DNA from: Iphinoe sp. HA4291-MV1
GTDB taxonomy: Bacteria > Cyanobacteriota > Cyanobacteriia > Cyanobacteriales > Nostocaceae
Direction of reading: 5' to 3'
Assembly: GCA_019359415.1 (NCBI GenBank)
Contig: JAHHHH010000030.1
Location: forward strand, 1-64,000
Length of the DNA: 64,000 nt
The translations under genes were made by a program, and so were the position numbers. The notes beneath the pieces are model-generated. The model saw only the letters and a list, made by a program, of their open reading frames with translations. It was not told where the DNA came from and ran no database searches. How positions within the stretch are numbered: the stretch's first letter is position 1; each line of letters opens with the position of its first letter. Of this stretch, positions 41,208 through 50,434 are shown piece after piece.

Positions 41208-42395
41208 ATGATGATGTTATACAGACGGTTTGGACGCACAGAATTAAAAATGCCTATGTTTTCTTGCGGTGGCATGAGATACCAATATAAATGGCAAGAT
41301 GTCCCGCAATGGCGGATACCTCGTGATAACCAGAAAAATCTAGAAGCAATTATTCGACGAGCAGTCGAATTAGGAATTAATCACATTGAAACTGCCCGTG
41401 GTTATGGTAGTTCTGAAATGCAGTTGGGCAGAATTTTGCCAAAATTGCCCCGTGAACAGTTAATTGTTCAAACCAAAGTTGATCCCAAGGAAAATCCGAA
41501 AGAATTTCAGCATGACTTTGAGAAGTCATTGCGAAATCTGCGGCTAGATTATGTTGATTTGTTCGCAATACACGGCATTAACGATGCTGAGTATTTAAAA
41601 TACAGTATCCATTCTGGTGGTTGTTTAGAGGTAGCAAAAAAACTTCAGGAACAAGGAAAAGTAAGGTTTATCGGCTTTTCAACTCATGCACCAACAGATA
41701 TCATTCTTCAAGCCATTCATACCAACCAGTTCGATTACGTCAATTTGCATTGGTATTACATCAATCAAGTGAATTGGGCTGCCATTTTAGCGGCAAACAG
41801 CCAAGATATGGGTGTATTTATTATTAGCCCATCTGATAAAGGAGGAATGTTATATAAACCACCAGAAAAATTAGTTAATCTTTGCACTCCCTTGAGTCCG
41901 ATGGTGTTTAATGATTTGTTTTGTCTAAGTCACTCTCAAGTACATACTCTCAGTATAGGAGCTGCAAAACCACAAGATTTTGACGAACATCTGAAAGCTT
42001 TAGATTTGCTGGATGATGCATCCGAAATTTTGCCACCAATTTTGGCACGGCTAGAGGAAGAAGCTATTGCCACCTTAGGCGAAGACTGGGTGAAAACTTG
42101 GCACCTCAATTTACCCACTTTTGGGGAAACACCTAGTCAGGTAAATATTCCAGTGATTTTATGGCTAAGAAATTTAGCGATCGCCTACGATATGCTGGAG
42201 TACGCCAAAATGCGCTACAACCTGCTTGGCAATGCTGAACGTTGGTTTCCTGGTAGAAACGCAGACACAGTACATCAATTAGACTTGCAACAATGTCTCA
42301 GCCGCAGTCCTCATGCTGACAAAATTCCCCGCCTTCTTGCAGAAGCACATCAGATGTTAGCAGGTGAACCAGTAAAACGCTTATCCCAAAGTTAG
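41208..42395 (+). CDS. Aldo/keto reductase family oxidoreductase
   Basis: The 395-residue protein carries an N-terminal aldo/keto reductase barrel: [19 protein letters not shown], then [19 protein letters not shown] with the catalytic Tyr region, VQTKVDP with Lys, and FIGFSTH. The C-terminal 130 residues are extra and end with [19 protein letters not shown]; some relatives have a ferredoxin-like cysteine cluster there but none is visible. Substrate unknown; NADPH-dependent carbonyl reduction is the family activity. Confidence 0.9.
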   Translation: MMMLYRRFGRTELKMPMFSCGGMRYQYKWQDVPQWRIPRDNQKNLEAIIRRAVELGINHIETARGYGSSEMQLGRILPKLPREQLIVQTKVDPKENPKEFQHDFEKSLRNLRLDYVDLFAIHGINDAEYLKYSIHSGGCLEVAKKLQEQGKVRFIGFSTHAPTDIILQAIHTNQFDYVNLHWYYINQVNWAAILAANSQDMGVFIISPSDKGGMLYKPPEKLVNLCTPLSPMVFNDLFCLSHSQVHTLSIGAAKPQDFDEHLKALDLLDDASEILPPILARLEEEAIATLGEDWVKTWHLNLPTFGETPSQVNIPVILWLRNLAIAYDMLEYAKMRYNLLGNAERWFPGRNADTVHQLDLQQCLSRSPHADKIPRLLAEAHQMLAGEPVKRLSQS

Positions 42396-42888
42396 TATCG
42401 TATATAGCGATTCTCACTTGCATAAAATACATGCACGCAGCTTAGTGGGGCACGGTAATGCCCGTCCACCGCACTGGCTCACTTTTTACTTTTTACAATA
42501 CGTAGGCGCGTTGTTTTCTGCATGCTTACTATTGCTATCGCAACGCCTATCAATTCCAAGCCGCCGGGAGTACCCATCCTCTAGTACTCTGTCAACTTTG
42601 AATTGACGAGTTTAGGTGGGACAAGGAGGACAAGGGAGACAAGGAAGAAATTATTAAAAATTTACTCCTCAAGTCAACAGGGGCTGTATTCAATCACACC
42701 TCCTGATTTTTCCATTCATTTAACTCATTTAGTCTAAAGTCCAAACTTTAAGCACGTATGTATAAATAATTTATAATTCACAGTTGTCTGCATCTATCTA
42801 CGGTTAAAATTAAAAAATGATATAACATTTCGTCTAAATTTCAGAAAATCACAACTGAAAGTAACATTTTTCTGCTGCAGTCACTATT
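42396..42888. other. Non-coding gap between the aldo/keto reductase and sodA genes
   Basis: It holds a GC-rich palindromic patch (GGGGCACGGTAATGCCCG, about 42448-42465), a GGACAAGG-type short repeat (42616-42645) and an AT-rich stretch before sodA that should contain its promoter. No gene is visible. Confidence 0.5.
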
Positions 42889-43635
42889 ATGGCTATTGCT
42901 CGTCGTCATTTCTTATTTTTGCTCGGAGCTGGTGCAGGTGCATTCGCCTTAGATTCTTGTGCTTTGGCACAGAATGCGCCAAGTCAAAACAAACCAAGTC
43001 CGAGCAAAACAGGAGCTATCCAGCTACCTCAGTTGCCCTATTCCTACGAGGCGCTTGAACCACACATTGATGCTGCAACAATGCGGTTTCATCATGATAA
43101 ACACCATGCTACCTATGTAAAAAACTTAAATGCAGCATTAGACAAACATCCAGAACTGAAAAATCAAACTGTTGAACAACTGCTGCGTAACCTTAACAGT
43201 GTACCAGAAGATATTCGTAAAACGGTACGCAATAACGGTGGTGGTCACGTGAACCACTCAATGTTTTGGAGAATAATGAAGCCGAAGGGTGGCGGAGAAC
43301 CAACAGGAGCGATCGCAGGCGCTATCAAACAAAACTTCGGCAATTTTGCTTCCTTCAAAAAGCAGTTTAACGAAGCTGGTGCAAGTCGTTTTGGGAGTGG
43401 TTGGGTTTGGCTAGTCCGCACCAAAGATGGCAAGCTTGCAGTCACAACCACAGCGAATCAGGACAGTCCCTTAAGTGAAGGTAACTACCCAATTATGGGC
43501 AATGATGTGTGGGAACACGCATACTACCTCAAGTACCAGAACCGCCGCGCTGACTACTTGAATGCTTGGTGGAATGTCATGAACTGGGATGAGATTAATA
43601 AACGGTTTGCACAGGCGAGTAAAGCGGCGGGATGA
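42889..43635 (+). CDS. sodA: Mn-type superoxide dismutase with Tat signal peptide
   Basis: Residues 1-28 form a twin-arginine signal ([18 protein letters not shown], then CALAQN; the Cys might be lipidated). The dismutase domain has all four metal ligands: His in [12 protein letters not shown], His in [10 protein letters not shown], and Asp and His in [25 protein letters not shown] with the second-sphere Gln and [10 protein letters not shown] point to the Mn form. It detoxifies superoxide outside the cytoplasm, in periplasm or thylakoid lumen, as known for membrane-bound MnSOD of Nostoc relatives. Converges with rsmG. Confidence 0.93.
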   Translation: MAIARRHFLFLLGAGAGAFALDSCALAQNAPSQNKPSPSKTGAIQLPQLPYSYEALEPHIDAATMRFHHDKHHATYVKNLNAALDKHPELKNQTVEQLLRNLNSVPEDIRKTVRNNGGGHVNHSMFWRIMKPKGGGEPTGAIAGAIKQNFGNFASFKKQFNEAGASRFGSGWVWLVRTKDGKLAVTTTANQDSPLSEGNYPIMGNDVWEHAYYLKYQNRRADYLNAWWNVMNWDEINKRFAQASKAAG

Positions 43636-43680
43636 GCAATGGGTAATGGGCAAATGCCCAATGCCCATTGCCCAATTAAG

Positions 43681-44628
43681 CTAAAGCGGCTTTTGGGTAG
43701 GTACACCAACAGGACGGGGAAACTGGATTGGTGTAGTTCCTACCTTACGTAAGAAAAGGCAGTGACGAATGCTTCCACTTAAGGGCGTTGTAAATTTGTC
43801 AACTAATTCAATGACGCCACCCAACTGGTTAACAGCATTTTCTAGAGATTTTGTTTCTTCTTCTGTCCAATTTCCCCGGTAGATGACGGCTAAACCACCT
43901 TGTTTAAGTAATGGTAGGGCATATTCAGCACACACAGAGGCTGTCCCGACAGCGCGAATTAGGGCAACATCGTAAGTTTGTCGGTGCTGAGGTTGTTGAC
44001 CAATTTCTTCAGATCTACCAGTTAAAGTTTTAATGTTAGTAAGGTCAAGCGCAGACCTGATTTTTTCAATAAAAGAGATTTTTTTCCGAGTAGAATCAAG
44101 CAAAGTCACAGTAGAATTAGCAACAGCGATCGCGATCGGAATTCCTGGAAACCCCGCACCTGTACCGATATCTATAAAAGATAAAGAAGCAGAGGAGCAG
44201 AGGGGCAGGGGGGACTCGGGGTCCCCTCTGGGGATAGGGGGGAGAGGGGAGGCAGGGGAAGCAGGGGGAGATTCCAAATTTTGAACTTTGAATTTTGAGA
44301 GAAGTTGGAGCGGAGGTTTCCTCCGATCCAATCTTCGGTGATTTTGAATTGTTTTGCCCATTGCCCATTGCCCATTGCCCATTGCCCACTCCTCATCCCC
44401 CTCATCTCTCAAAAGAGGAGCAATTCCTCGCAGAGAATCCCAAAGATGCTTTTCCCAAAACTCTTGGGGGTCGGTGATGCGAGTTAGGTTAAGTTGGCGG
44501 TTACCCTCTAGAATGAATTCGTAAAGCCGTTGGAATTGCACTTGCTGTTGGACAGTGGGAGTCCAATGGAGAGTTTGCTGCCAAGTATTTGCCATGTCCG
44601 GCAAAGAAGGCAATTTTGGGTTGTTCAC
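43681..44628 (-). CDS. rsmG: 16S rRNA (guanine527-N7)-methyltransferase with large repeat-derived insertion
   Basis: RsmG methylates G527 of 16S rRNA using SAM. Conserved parts are QLNLTRITDPQEFWEKHLWDSL, SFIDIGTGAGFPGIPIAIA (SAM-binding), VTLLDSTRKKISFIE and YDVALIRAV. Between PLL (residue 73) and LSFIDIGTG (149), normally only a few residues apart, there are about 75 residues of repeat origin: WAMGNGQWAMG from GGGCAAT heptamers, then SKFKVQNLESPPASPASPLP from AT-rich and GC-rich repeats. The frame is intact, and the insertion falls between the N-terminal helices and the methyltransferase core. Total 315 residues against about 240 usual. Confidence 0.95.
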   Translation of the reverse strand: MNNPKLPSLPDMANTWQQTLHWTPTVQQQVQFQRLYEFILEGNRQLNLTRITDPQEFWEKHLWDSLRGIAPLLRDEGDEEWAMGNGQWAMGKTIQNHRRLDRRKPPLQLLSKFKVQNLESPPASPASPLPPIPRGDPESPLPLCSSASLSFIDIGTGAGFPGIPIAIAVANSTVTLLDSTRKKISFIEKIRSALDLTNIKTLTGRSEEIGQQPQHRQTYDVALIRAVGTASVCAEYALPLLKQGGLAVIYRGNWTEEETKSLENAVNQLGGVIELVDKFTTPLSGSIRHCLFLRKVGTTPIQFPRPVGVPTQKPL

Positions 44629-44750
44629 ATTTACACAAATAGCTTTCGATTGTATCCCAAGTTTTCTTTTTTTGTTGTTAGAGGCATTCCATTGAGTGTA
44701 GAGTATAGGGTGAAAATGCTCACCTATTTATAAAACTGTAAGTTTTTCTC

Positions 44751-45419
44751 ATGTTGAAGCTGTATCACGAGCTGATTTCTCCAAATTCTCGCCGTGTCTG
44801 GATTACTCTGTTGGAGAAAGAACTTGAGTTTGAATTGGTGGAAGTGAAACTGGGTAGCGAACAGTTTCAACCAGAATTTCTAGCGCTCAATCCCTTCCAC
44901 CACATTCCAGTTTTGGTAGACGACGGCTTTAATATAGTGGAATCTTTGGCAATTTTAGATTATTTAGAGGCAAAGTACCCCAAGCCTGCCATGTTGCCAA
45001 CTGATACGAAGGATTTGGCGATCGTCCGAATGGTGCAACTCGTCACTGTGAATGAGTTATTGCCTGCTATATCTCCACTACTTCTGGTGACGTTAGGTTT
45101 AAGAGAAGGAAATCCCGAAAAAATCGATCAGGCAAAGCAGAAAGTGTCAACGGTACTGAAGTTTTTTGAGAATTTATTAGATGAACGCCCTTACTTTGGC
45201 AGTCAAAACCTAACTTTAGCAGAGGTTGTGGCTGGAACTGTAGTACCCTGGTTGCCAAGAGAGGGCGTGTCCTTGAGTGATTATCCAAAATTAAGTGCTT
45301 GGTGCGATCGCTTAATGGTACGTCCGGCGTGGCAAACTACTAAGGCTACACCGGAGATTATGGAAGCGTTTAAGTCTCGCATAACAGCAAGAATGGAGCA
45401 GACACCTACAAGCGATTAA
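44751..45419 (+). CDS. Glutathione S-transferase family protein
   Basis: The 222-residue protein has a thioredoxin-like N-terminal domain (LKLYHELISPNSRRVWITLLEK, Ser as likely active residue, then NPFHHIPVLVDDGFNIVESLAILDYLEAKYP with the cis-Pro and ES glutathione-binding motif) and a helical C-terminal domain. Role probably in detoxification or redox; substrate unknown. Confidence 0.92.
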   Translation: MLKLYHELISPNSRRVWITLLEKELEFELVEVKLGSEQFQPEFLALNPFHHIPVLVDDGFNIVESLAILDYLEAKYPKPAMLPTDTKDLAIVRMVQLVTVNELLPAISPLLLVTLGLREGNPEKIDQAKQKVSTVLKFFENLLDERPYFGSQNLTLAEVVAGTVVPWLPREGVSLSDYPKLSAWCDRLMVRPAWQTTKATPEIMEAFKSRITARMEQTPTSD

Positions 45420-45510
45420 ATCAGGTATTAGGTGTCAGGTGTCAGGTATCAGATATCAGGTGTTAGGTATCAGATATCAGGTGTCAGTGTCGGGTATTGA
45501 AACCTGATGC
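45420..45510. repeat. Short tandem repeats after the GST gene
   Basis: GTGTCAG/GTATCAG/ATATCAG heptamers are repeated about ten times with variation, a typical short tandemly repeated repetitive (STRR) block. Beyond it, to 45815, lies AT-rich sequence with the promoter region of the ABC transporter. Confidence 0.75.
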
Positions 45511-45815
45511 CTAATGCCTGAAACTTTTTTTGGTAAGCGCTCGTTTCCTGGCTTTGGCTGGGGAAAAATCAAGGCTCTGCCTCTTATTGAGAATGATACC
45601 AGATCTCAGTAAAGTTTTTTGAAGTCAAGAAGTTTTATGAAAACGACTTGGAAGTTTTGACTTTGCATGATGAGATAAAAATGATTTAATACAATTCTTG
45701 CCAAAGTACTCTCAATGGGTATAGTGTTTGTACAAAAACAGTCAAAACTGTCAACAGCCTCACATTCTTGACTTGTTGTAAAGATTCCTATTAATCACGA
45801 CTTTATTTTTCGACC

Positions 45816-47063
45816 ATGAAACAACCTACTACTATAACAACTGCAATATTCGCTACTTGTGCTATGCTACTGACAGCCTGCGGCGGTGGCACTAACAGTA
45901 ATACAAATACTGGCACTAATAGCACCCCAAATTCTGCAACTAATGCCACAGCAACAACAAGTACATCTGGTTCTATTCCCATCGGTATTGCTTTCGCACA
46001 AACTAGCAACGTGGCGTTACTCGGTCAAGAGGGAGTCGCTGGTGTAAAGATTGCCCAGAAGTATTTTAATGATAAAGGTGGTGTGAATGGTACTCCAATT
46101 AAATTAGTGTTTCAAGACACTGGTGGTGAGGAAGCAGGAGCAATTAATGCTTTTCAAACTTTAATTAATAAAGATAAAGTTGTTGGTATTGTTGGTCCAA
46201 CTTTATCACAGCAAGCTTTTAGTGCTGATCCGATTGCAGAAAGAGCAAAAGTTCCCGTCATTGGAGCATCCAATACTGCTAAAGGAATTGCAGAAATTGG
46301 AGATTATGTAGCGCGTGTTTCTGCACCCGTTTCTACTGTTGCACCTCTTTCAGTGAAAGCTGCACTGAAGCAAAATCCTAAGATTAAAAGAGTTGCGGTT
46401 TTTTTCGCTCAAAATGATGTGTATAGCAAGTCAGAAACAGAAATTTTTCAGAAAACAATTAAGGATCAGGGACTGGAAATAGTCACAGTGCAAAAGTTCC
46501 AAACAAGCGACACTGACTTTCAGGCTCAAGCCACTAATGCTCTTAATTTAAAACCAGATTTGATAGTCATTTCTGGCTTAGCTGCTGATGGTGGTAATTT
46601 AGTGCGACAACTGCGAGAACTTGGTTACAAAGGCATCATTGTTGCGGGGAATGGTCTAAATACGGCAAAAGTCTTCGCAGTCTGTCAGCAAGCGTGCGAT
46701 GGTGTCATTATTGCCCAAGCTTACAATTCTGAGCAACCAGGAGAAGTTAACAAGGAATTCCGCGCTGCTTATTTAAAGCAATATAACGAAGAACCGCCTC
46801 AGTTTAGCGGTCAAGCTTTTGCTGGTCTACAGGTGTATGTCGAAGCATTGAAAGCTTTAGATAAAAAGTCCAAAATTAGTACAATACCTCTTAACAAATT
46901 ACGTACAGAATTGAACAAGCAGCTCCTAGCAGGAAAGTATAATACTCCTCTGGGTGAAATTGCTTTCACACCTATAGGCGATGTCATTCAAAAAGAGTTT
47001 TATGTAGCCCAAATTAAGACAGACAAAGACAGTAAAAAAACCAAATTTATAATTTTAAAATAG
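45816..47063 (+). CDS. livJ: ABC transporter substrate-binding lipoprotein for branched-chain/neutral amino acids
   Basis: The 415-residue protein has a lipoprotein signal (LLTACGGG), an Asn/Thr-rich linker and a type I periplasmic binding fold (IPIGIAFAQTSNVALLGQEG, GIVGPTLSQQAFSADPIAE, then VAVFFAQNDVYSKSETEIF). It is the first gene of a five-component uptake system. In Anabaena the comparable N-I system takes up neutral amino acids and helps retain those leaking from heterocysts; that role is inferred. The symbol denotes the family. Confidence 0.92.
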   Translation: MKQPTTITTAIFATCAMLLTACGGGTNSNTNTGTNSTPNSATNATATTSTSGSIPIGIAFAQTSNVALLGQEGVAGVKIAQKYFNDKGGVNGTPIKLVFQDTGGEEAGAINAFQTLINKDKVVGIVGPTLSQQAFSADPIAERAKVPVIGASNTAKGIAEIGDYVARVSAPVSTVAPLSVKAALKQNPKIKRVAVFFAQNDVYSKSETEIFQKTIKDQGLEIVTVQKFQTSDTDFQAQATNALNLKPDLIVISGLAADGGNLVRQLRELGYKGIIVAGNGLNTAKVFAVCQQACDGVIIAQAYNSEQPGEVNKEFRAAYLKQYNEEPPQFSGQAFAGLQVYVEALKALDKKSKISTIPLNKLRTELNKQLLAGKYNTPLGEIAFTPIGDVIQKEFYVAQIKTDKDSKKTKFIILK

Positions 47064-47070
47064 TTGCAAC

Positions 47071-48018
47071 ATGAATATATCTATATTTTTGCAACAATTT
47101 TTAAATGGGTTATCTATTGGCAGTGTCTACGCTATATTTGCCTTGGGATACACCCTTGTTTACTCTATTTTGGGCATCATTAATTTAGCTCATGGTGCGG
47201 TTTTCACTCTAGGTGCATATTTTACATATGCACTCATGGGCGGTGCTTTTGGTAATGGGGTGCTGGCTAATGCATCGCTACCTATACAATTACCATTTGC
47301 TGTTGCCTTGATTTTGGGAAGTACTATAGCGGGGTTAGTCGGAGTAATCGTTGAACGTATTGCCTTTCTACCTTTGCGACAGCGAGGTTCAGATCCTTTG
47401 CTAACCGTTGTCTCTAGTTTGGGTGTAGGAGTGGTTATTGTTAACTTGATCCAGTACCTGGTAGGGGCGGAAAGTTATACGTTTCCTCTAGGTACTTATG
47501 GGAACTTACCACCATCTATTAACTTTGGCACTCCAGAAAATCCGATTCCGATTCGCACTGTTCAAATAGTGATTTTTGCGATATCAGTCGTGATTGTCGC
47601 AATGCTGACTTGCTTTATTAATTACACAAAGCATGGTAAGGCAATGCAGGCGATCGCAGAAGATGCAACGACAGCAAGTTTGTTAGGAATTAATAGCGAT
47701 CGCTATATCGTGCTGACATTTTTTATTAGCAGCTTTCTCGCAGGAGTGGCGGGAACTTTGGTTGCTTCCAGTGTCAGCATTGCTGGACCTTATTTTGGGA
47801 TAAGCTTTGGATTGAGGGGTTTGTCGGTGATTGTATTGGGTGGTTTAGGGAGTATTCCCGGTGCGGTGCTGGGAGGTTTGGTTATTGGACTGGTGGAGGC
47901 GTTTGTCCCAGGTGAATATTCAGGCTACAAAGATGCTGTTGCTTTTGGCATCCTGTTTATTATGTTATTAGTTCGACCTCAAGGTTTACTTGGGCGTCGG
48001 TTTGTCCAGAAAGTTTAG
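47071..48018 (+). CDS. livH: Branched-chain amino-acid ABC transporter permease, LivH type
   Basis: The 315-residue membrane protein starts FLQQFLNGLSIGSVYAIFAL and has GLGSIPGAVLGGLVIGLVE near the C-terminus, typical of LivH. It begins 7 bases after the binding-protein gene and is co-transcribed with it. A toxin-antitoxin module follows immediately, separating it from the LivM partner. Confidence 0.95.
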   Translation: MNISIFLQQFLNGLSIGSVYAIFALGYTLVYSILGIINLAHGAVFTLGAYFTYALMGGAFGNGVLANASLPIQLPFAVALILGSTIAGLVGVIVERIAFLPLRQRGSDPLLTVVSSLGVGVVIVNLIQYLVGAESYTFPLGTYGNLPPSINFGTPENPIPIRTVQIVIFAISVVIVAMLTCFINYTKHGKAMQAIAEDATTASLLGINSDRYIVLTFFISSFLAGVAGTLVASSVSIAGPYFGISFGLRGLSVIVLGGLGSIPGAVLGGLVIGLVEAFVPGEYSGYKDAVAFGILFIMLLVRPQGLLGRRFVQKV

Positions 48019-48036
48019 TTAATGGAGAGTTTGGTT

Positions 48037-48267
48037 ATGTCACCAAGAGCGATCGCCACTGTTATTAAAATGATGGAAGCACTACCCGAAGCTGTACAAG
48101 ACCAAGTTGTCGAACATTTACGAGAGTATGTGGAAGACTTACAAGACGAGTTGCAATGGGATATATCATTTCAGAAGACTCAACAACAGCTTGTAGCGGC
48201 GGCGCAAAAAGCTAAACAGGAAATTGCAGAAGGAAAAGCAAAACCACTGGACTACAACCAGTTATGA
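48037..48267 (+). CDS. Antitoxin-like protein inside the amino-acid transporter operon
   Basis: The 76-residue product begins MSPRAIATVIKMMEALPEAV and ends acidic/polar (AKQEIAEGKAKPLDYNQL), a pattern of small cyanobacterial antitoxins. ATG 48037 follows GGAG at 48024; ATG 48022 is an alternative. Its stop overlaps the next start as ATGA, the classic antitoxin-toxin coupling. Confidence 0.75.
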   Translation: MSPRAIATVIKMMEALPEAVQDQVVEHLREYVEDLQDELQWDISFQKTQQQLVAAAQKAKQEIAEGKAKPLDYNQL

Positions 48268-48527
48268 AGTCTGCCACTTTACCTTCTTTTTGGGCGACAT
48301 ACAATTCTCTAGATGATAACATAAAGCGCAGAGCAAGAAAAGCCTATCGTTTGTGGATGAAAAATCCTTTTCACACCTCTTTGCACTTTAAATGTATAAA
48401 TGCAAAAGAAAGCATTTGGTCTGTAAGAATAACTCGTAGCTACCGAGCTGTTGGTATTTTAGAGGATGATACAGTGATATAGTTTTGGATTGGCAATCAT
48501 GACGATTATGAGAGTTTTTTCTCATAA
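48264..48527 (+). pseudogene. RelE/HigB-like toxin gene with an internal TAG stop
   Basis: The frame encodes MKSATLPSFWATYNSLDDNI, then SLHFKCINAKESIWSVRITR and SYRAVGILEDDTVI, and stops at TAG (48480-48482). Reading on in the same frame gives FWIGNHDDYESFFS and a TAA at 48525. Relatives of this family end with a W-FWIGNHDDY motif, so the TAG replaces a TGG Trp codon by a single change. The missing tail includes the likely catalytic Asp/Tyr region, so the toxin should be dead unless the stop is suppressed. Confidence 0.8.
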
Positions 48528-48568
48528 CCAAAAGGTGTGTAACACCACTTAGTTAAAACTATATTAAG

Positions 48569-49507
48569 ATGGCTGAATTTTTCGCTACTTATGGGTCTCT
48601 TATCGTCTCTATGGTGCTAGGGGCGCTGTTGGGGCTATCATTGTACTTGCCACTCATGGCGGGACAATTGTCTTTGGCAAGTCCTGGCTTTTACGCTTTG
48701 GGTGGTTATATTGCTGCGATTCTCTCCACAACTGTTTTCTCTTCCAGTAGTGGTTCATTCCCCATTCCACTACTGCTGCTAGAGATGTTGATTGCTGCTG
48801 TTGCTTCTGGTTTATTGGGTGTGGCGGTGGGAATTCCGGCGTTGCGGTTGCGGGGGATTTATTTAGCGATCGCCACTATTGCTTTTGTGGAAGTTCTGCG
48901 AGTCATATCTTTAAATTTGGATATTACAGGTGGTGCTGTCGGTATTTTTGGCATTCCTCAACCTTTTCAAACACCAATCGAATATTTGTGGATTGCGCTG
49001 CCATTGCTGCTCATTAGCATTGTATTAATTTATCGTTTGGAACGCATCCGAGTTGGAAGGGCATTCATTGCTATCCGTGAGGATGAATTGGCTACAGGTG
49101 CGATGGGAATTAACCCAACTTACTATAAAGTTTTGGCATTTACGTTAGGGTGTATTCTAGCAGGAGTAGTTGGTGCAATTAGCGCCCACTTTCTCAACAC
49201 CTGGAATGCACGTCAAGGCACCTTTGATGCCAGTATTATCTACTTAACTTTTGTGTTAATTGGTGGTTCGAGAACTTTTTTAGGTTCAGTCGTTGGAGGT
49301 ATGGTATTTACAGCTTTGCCAGAAGTGTTGAGAGCAATAGCCGATACAGGCGGTTTACCTTCTTGGTTAGCACAATTTCTGCGAGATGGTAGATTAATTA
49401 TCTTTGGATTACTTATCGTTATTGGTACAATATTTTTTCCCCAAGGTCTTGTCACTCCAGATTTATTTAAGAAACGCAAAAAACGCAGCAATAATGTCTT
49501 TAAATAA
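48569..49507 (+). CDS. livM: Branched-chain amino-acid ABC transporter permease, LivM type
   Basis: The 312-residue protein has about eight membrane helices, with LSLASPGFYALGGYIAAIL, VGIPALRLRGIYLAIATIAF and the EAA-like loop AIREDELATGAMGINPTYYK. It is the second permease of the transporter. It ends 5 bases before livG. Confidence 0.95.
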   Translation: MAEFFATYGSLIVSMVLGALLGLSLYLPLMAGQLSLASPGFYALGGYIAAILSTTVFSSSSGSFPIPLLLLEMLIAAVASGLLGVAVGIPALRLRGIYLAIATIAFVEVLRVISLNLDITGGAVGIFGIPQPFQTPIEYLWIALPLLLISIVLIYRLERIRVGRAFIAIREDELATGAMGINPTYYKVLAFTLGCILAGVVGAISAHFLNTWNARQGTFDASIIYLTFVLIGGSRTFLGSVVGGMVFTALPEVLRAIADTGGLPSWLAQFLRDGRLIIFGLLIVIGTIFFPQGLVTPDLFKKRKKRSNNVFK

Positions 49508-49512
49508 GTAAA

Positions 49513-50310
49513 ATGATTCAGAAAAATCTAACTAAAAACCAGTTTGGATTACCGATATTAGAGGTGAAAAATCTGACTCGCCGCTTTGGCGGACTAGTGG
49601 CAGTAAATGATATCTCTTTTACAGTAATCCAGTATGAAATTTTTGGACTCATTGGTCCCAATGGTGCTGGCAAGACAACTCTGTTTAATTTAATGACAGG
49701 CTTCATTAAACCTTCTAGCGGTCAATTACTTTATCAAGGCGCAGAAATTTCCCAACTTCATTCCCACAAAATTGCAGGTTTAGGTATTGCGCGAACATTC
49801 CAAAATATTCGCTTATTTGCTGAATTATCTGCGTTAGAAAATGTGAGAATTGCGCGTCATTTGCATACTAATAGCAATATGATGAAAGGTATTTTAGGAC
49901 TACCACCTGCTCTCAAGGAGGAACAAAAAAGTCAGCAAAAAGCTTTAGAATTACTAGAGCTTGTTGGTTTGGGCGATCAGAGAGACGAAAAAGCCAAAAA
50001 CTTTTCCTACGGAGACCAAAGGCGATTGGAAATTGCCCGTGCTCTTGCTTTAGAACCGCTCATTTTACTATTAGATGAACCTGCAGCAGGCATGAACCCC
50101 AATGAGAAGCAACAACTGAGTCAGTTTATTCGTAACCTCCGTGACCGATTCAACTTGACGATAATTCTTATTGAGCATCATGTCCCCTTGGTTATGGGTT
50201 TGTGTGACCGTATCGCTGTCTTAGATTTTGGTCAGTTAATTGCTTTAGGGGAACCATCTGTTGTCAAAAATGACCCAGCTGTCATTGAAGCATATTTAGG
50301 GAATGATTAA
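49513..50310 (+). CDS. livG: Branched-chain amino-acid ABC transporter ATPase, LivG type
   Basis: The 265-residue ATPase has Walker A GPNGAGKT, the Q-loop, the signature region FSYGDQRRLEIARAL (family variant of LSGGQ), Walker B LLLDEPAAGMNP and the switch His in IEHH. The ending ALGEPSVVKNDPAVIEAYLG is typical of LivG. Coupled with livM. Confidence 0.96.
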   Translation: MIQKNLTKNQFGLPILEVKNLTRRFGGLVAVNDISFTVIQYEIFGLIGPNGAGKTTLFNLMTGFIKPSSGQLLYQGAEISQLHSHKIAGLGIARTFQNIRLFAELSALENVRIARHLHTNSNMMKGILGLPPALKEEQKSQQKALELLELVGLGDQRDEKAKNFSYGDQRRLEIARALALEPLILLLDEPAAGMNPNEKQQLSQFIRNLRDRFNLTIILIEHHVPLVMGLCDRIAVLDFGQLIALGEPSVVKNDPAVIEAYLGND

Positions 50311-50312
50311 AT

Positions 50313-50404
50313 CAGTGAACAGTGAACAGTGAACAGTGAACAGTGAACAGTAACTGATAACTGATAACTGATAACTGATAACTGATAACTGATAACTGTT
50401 AAAG
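50313..50404. repeat. Two adjacent heptamer repeat arrays between livG and livF
   Basis: About five copies of CAGTGAA are followed by about six copies of CTGATAA. This STRR block lies inside the transporter operon and does not break either gene. It is not a CRISPR: there are no spacers. Confidence 0.9.
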
Positions 50405-50434
50405 ATATTAAACACATAAATATATTAAACACAT

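Noticed and set aside
50313-50404. Possible CRISPR array
   Set aside because: Heptamers are directly adjacent without spacers; this is an STRR block.
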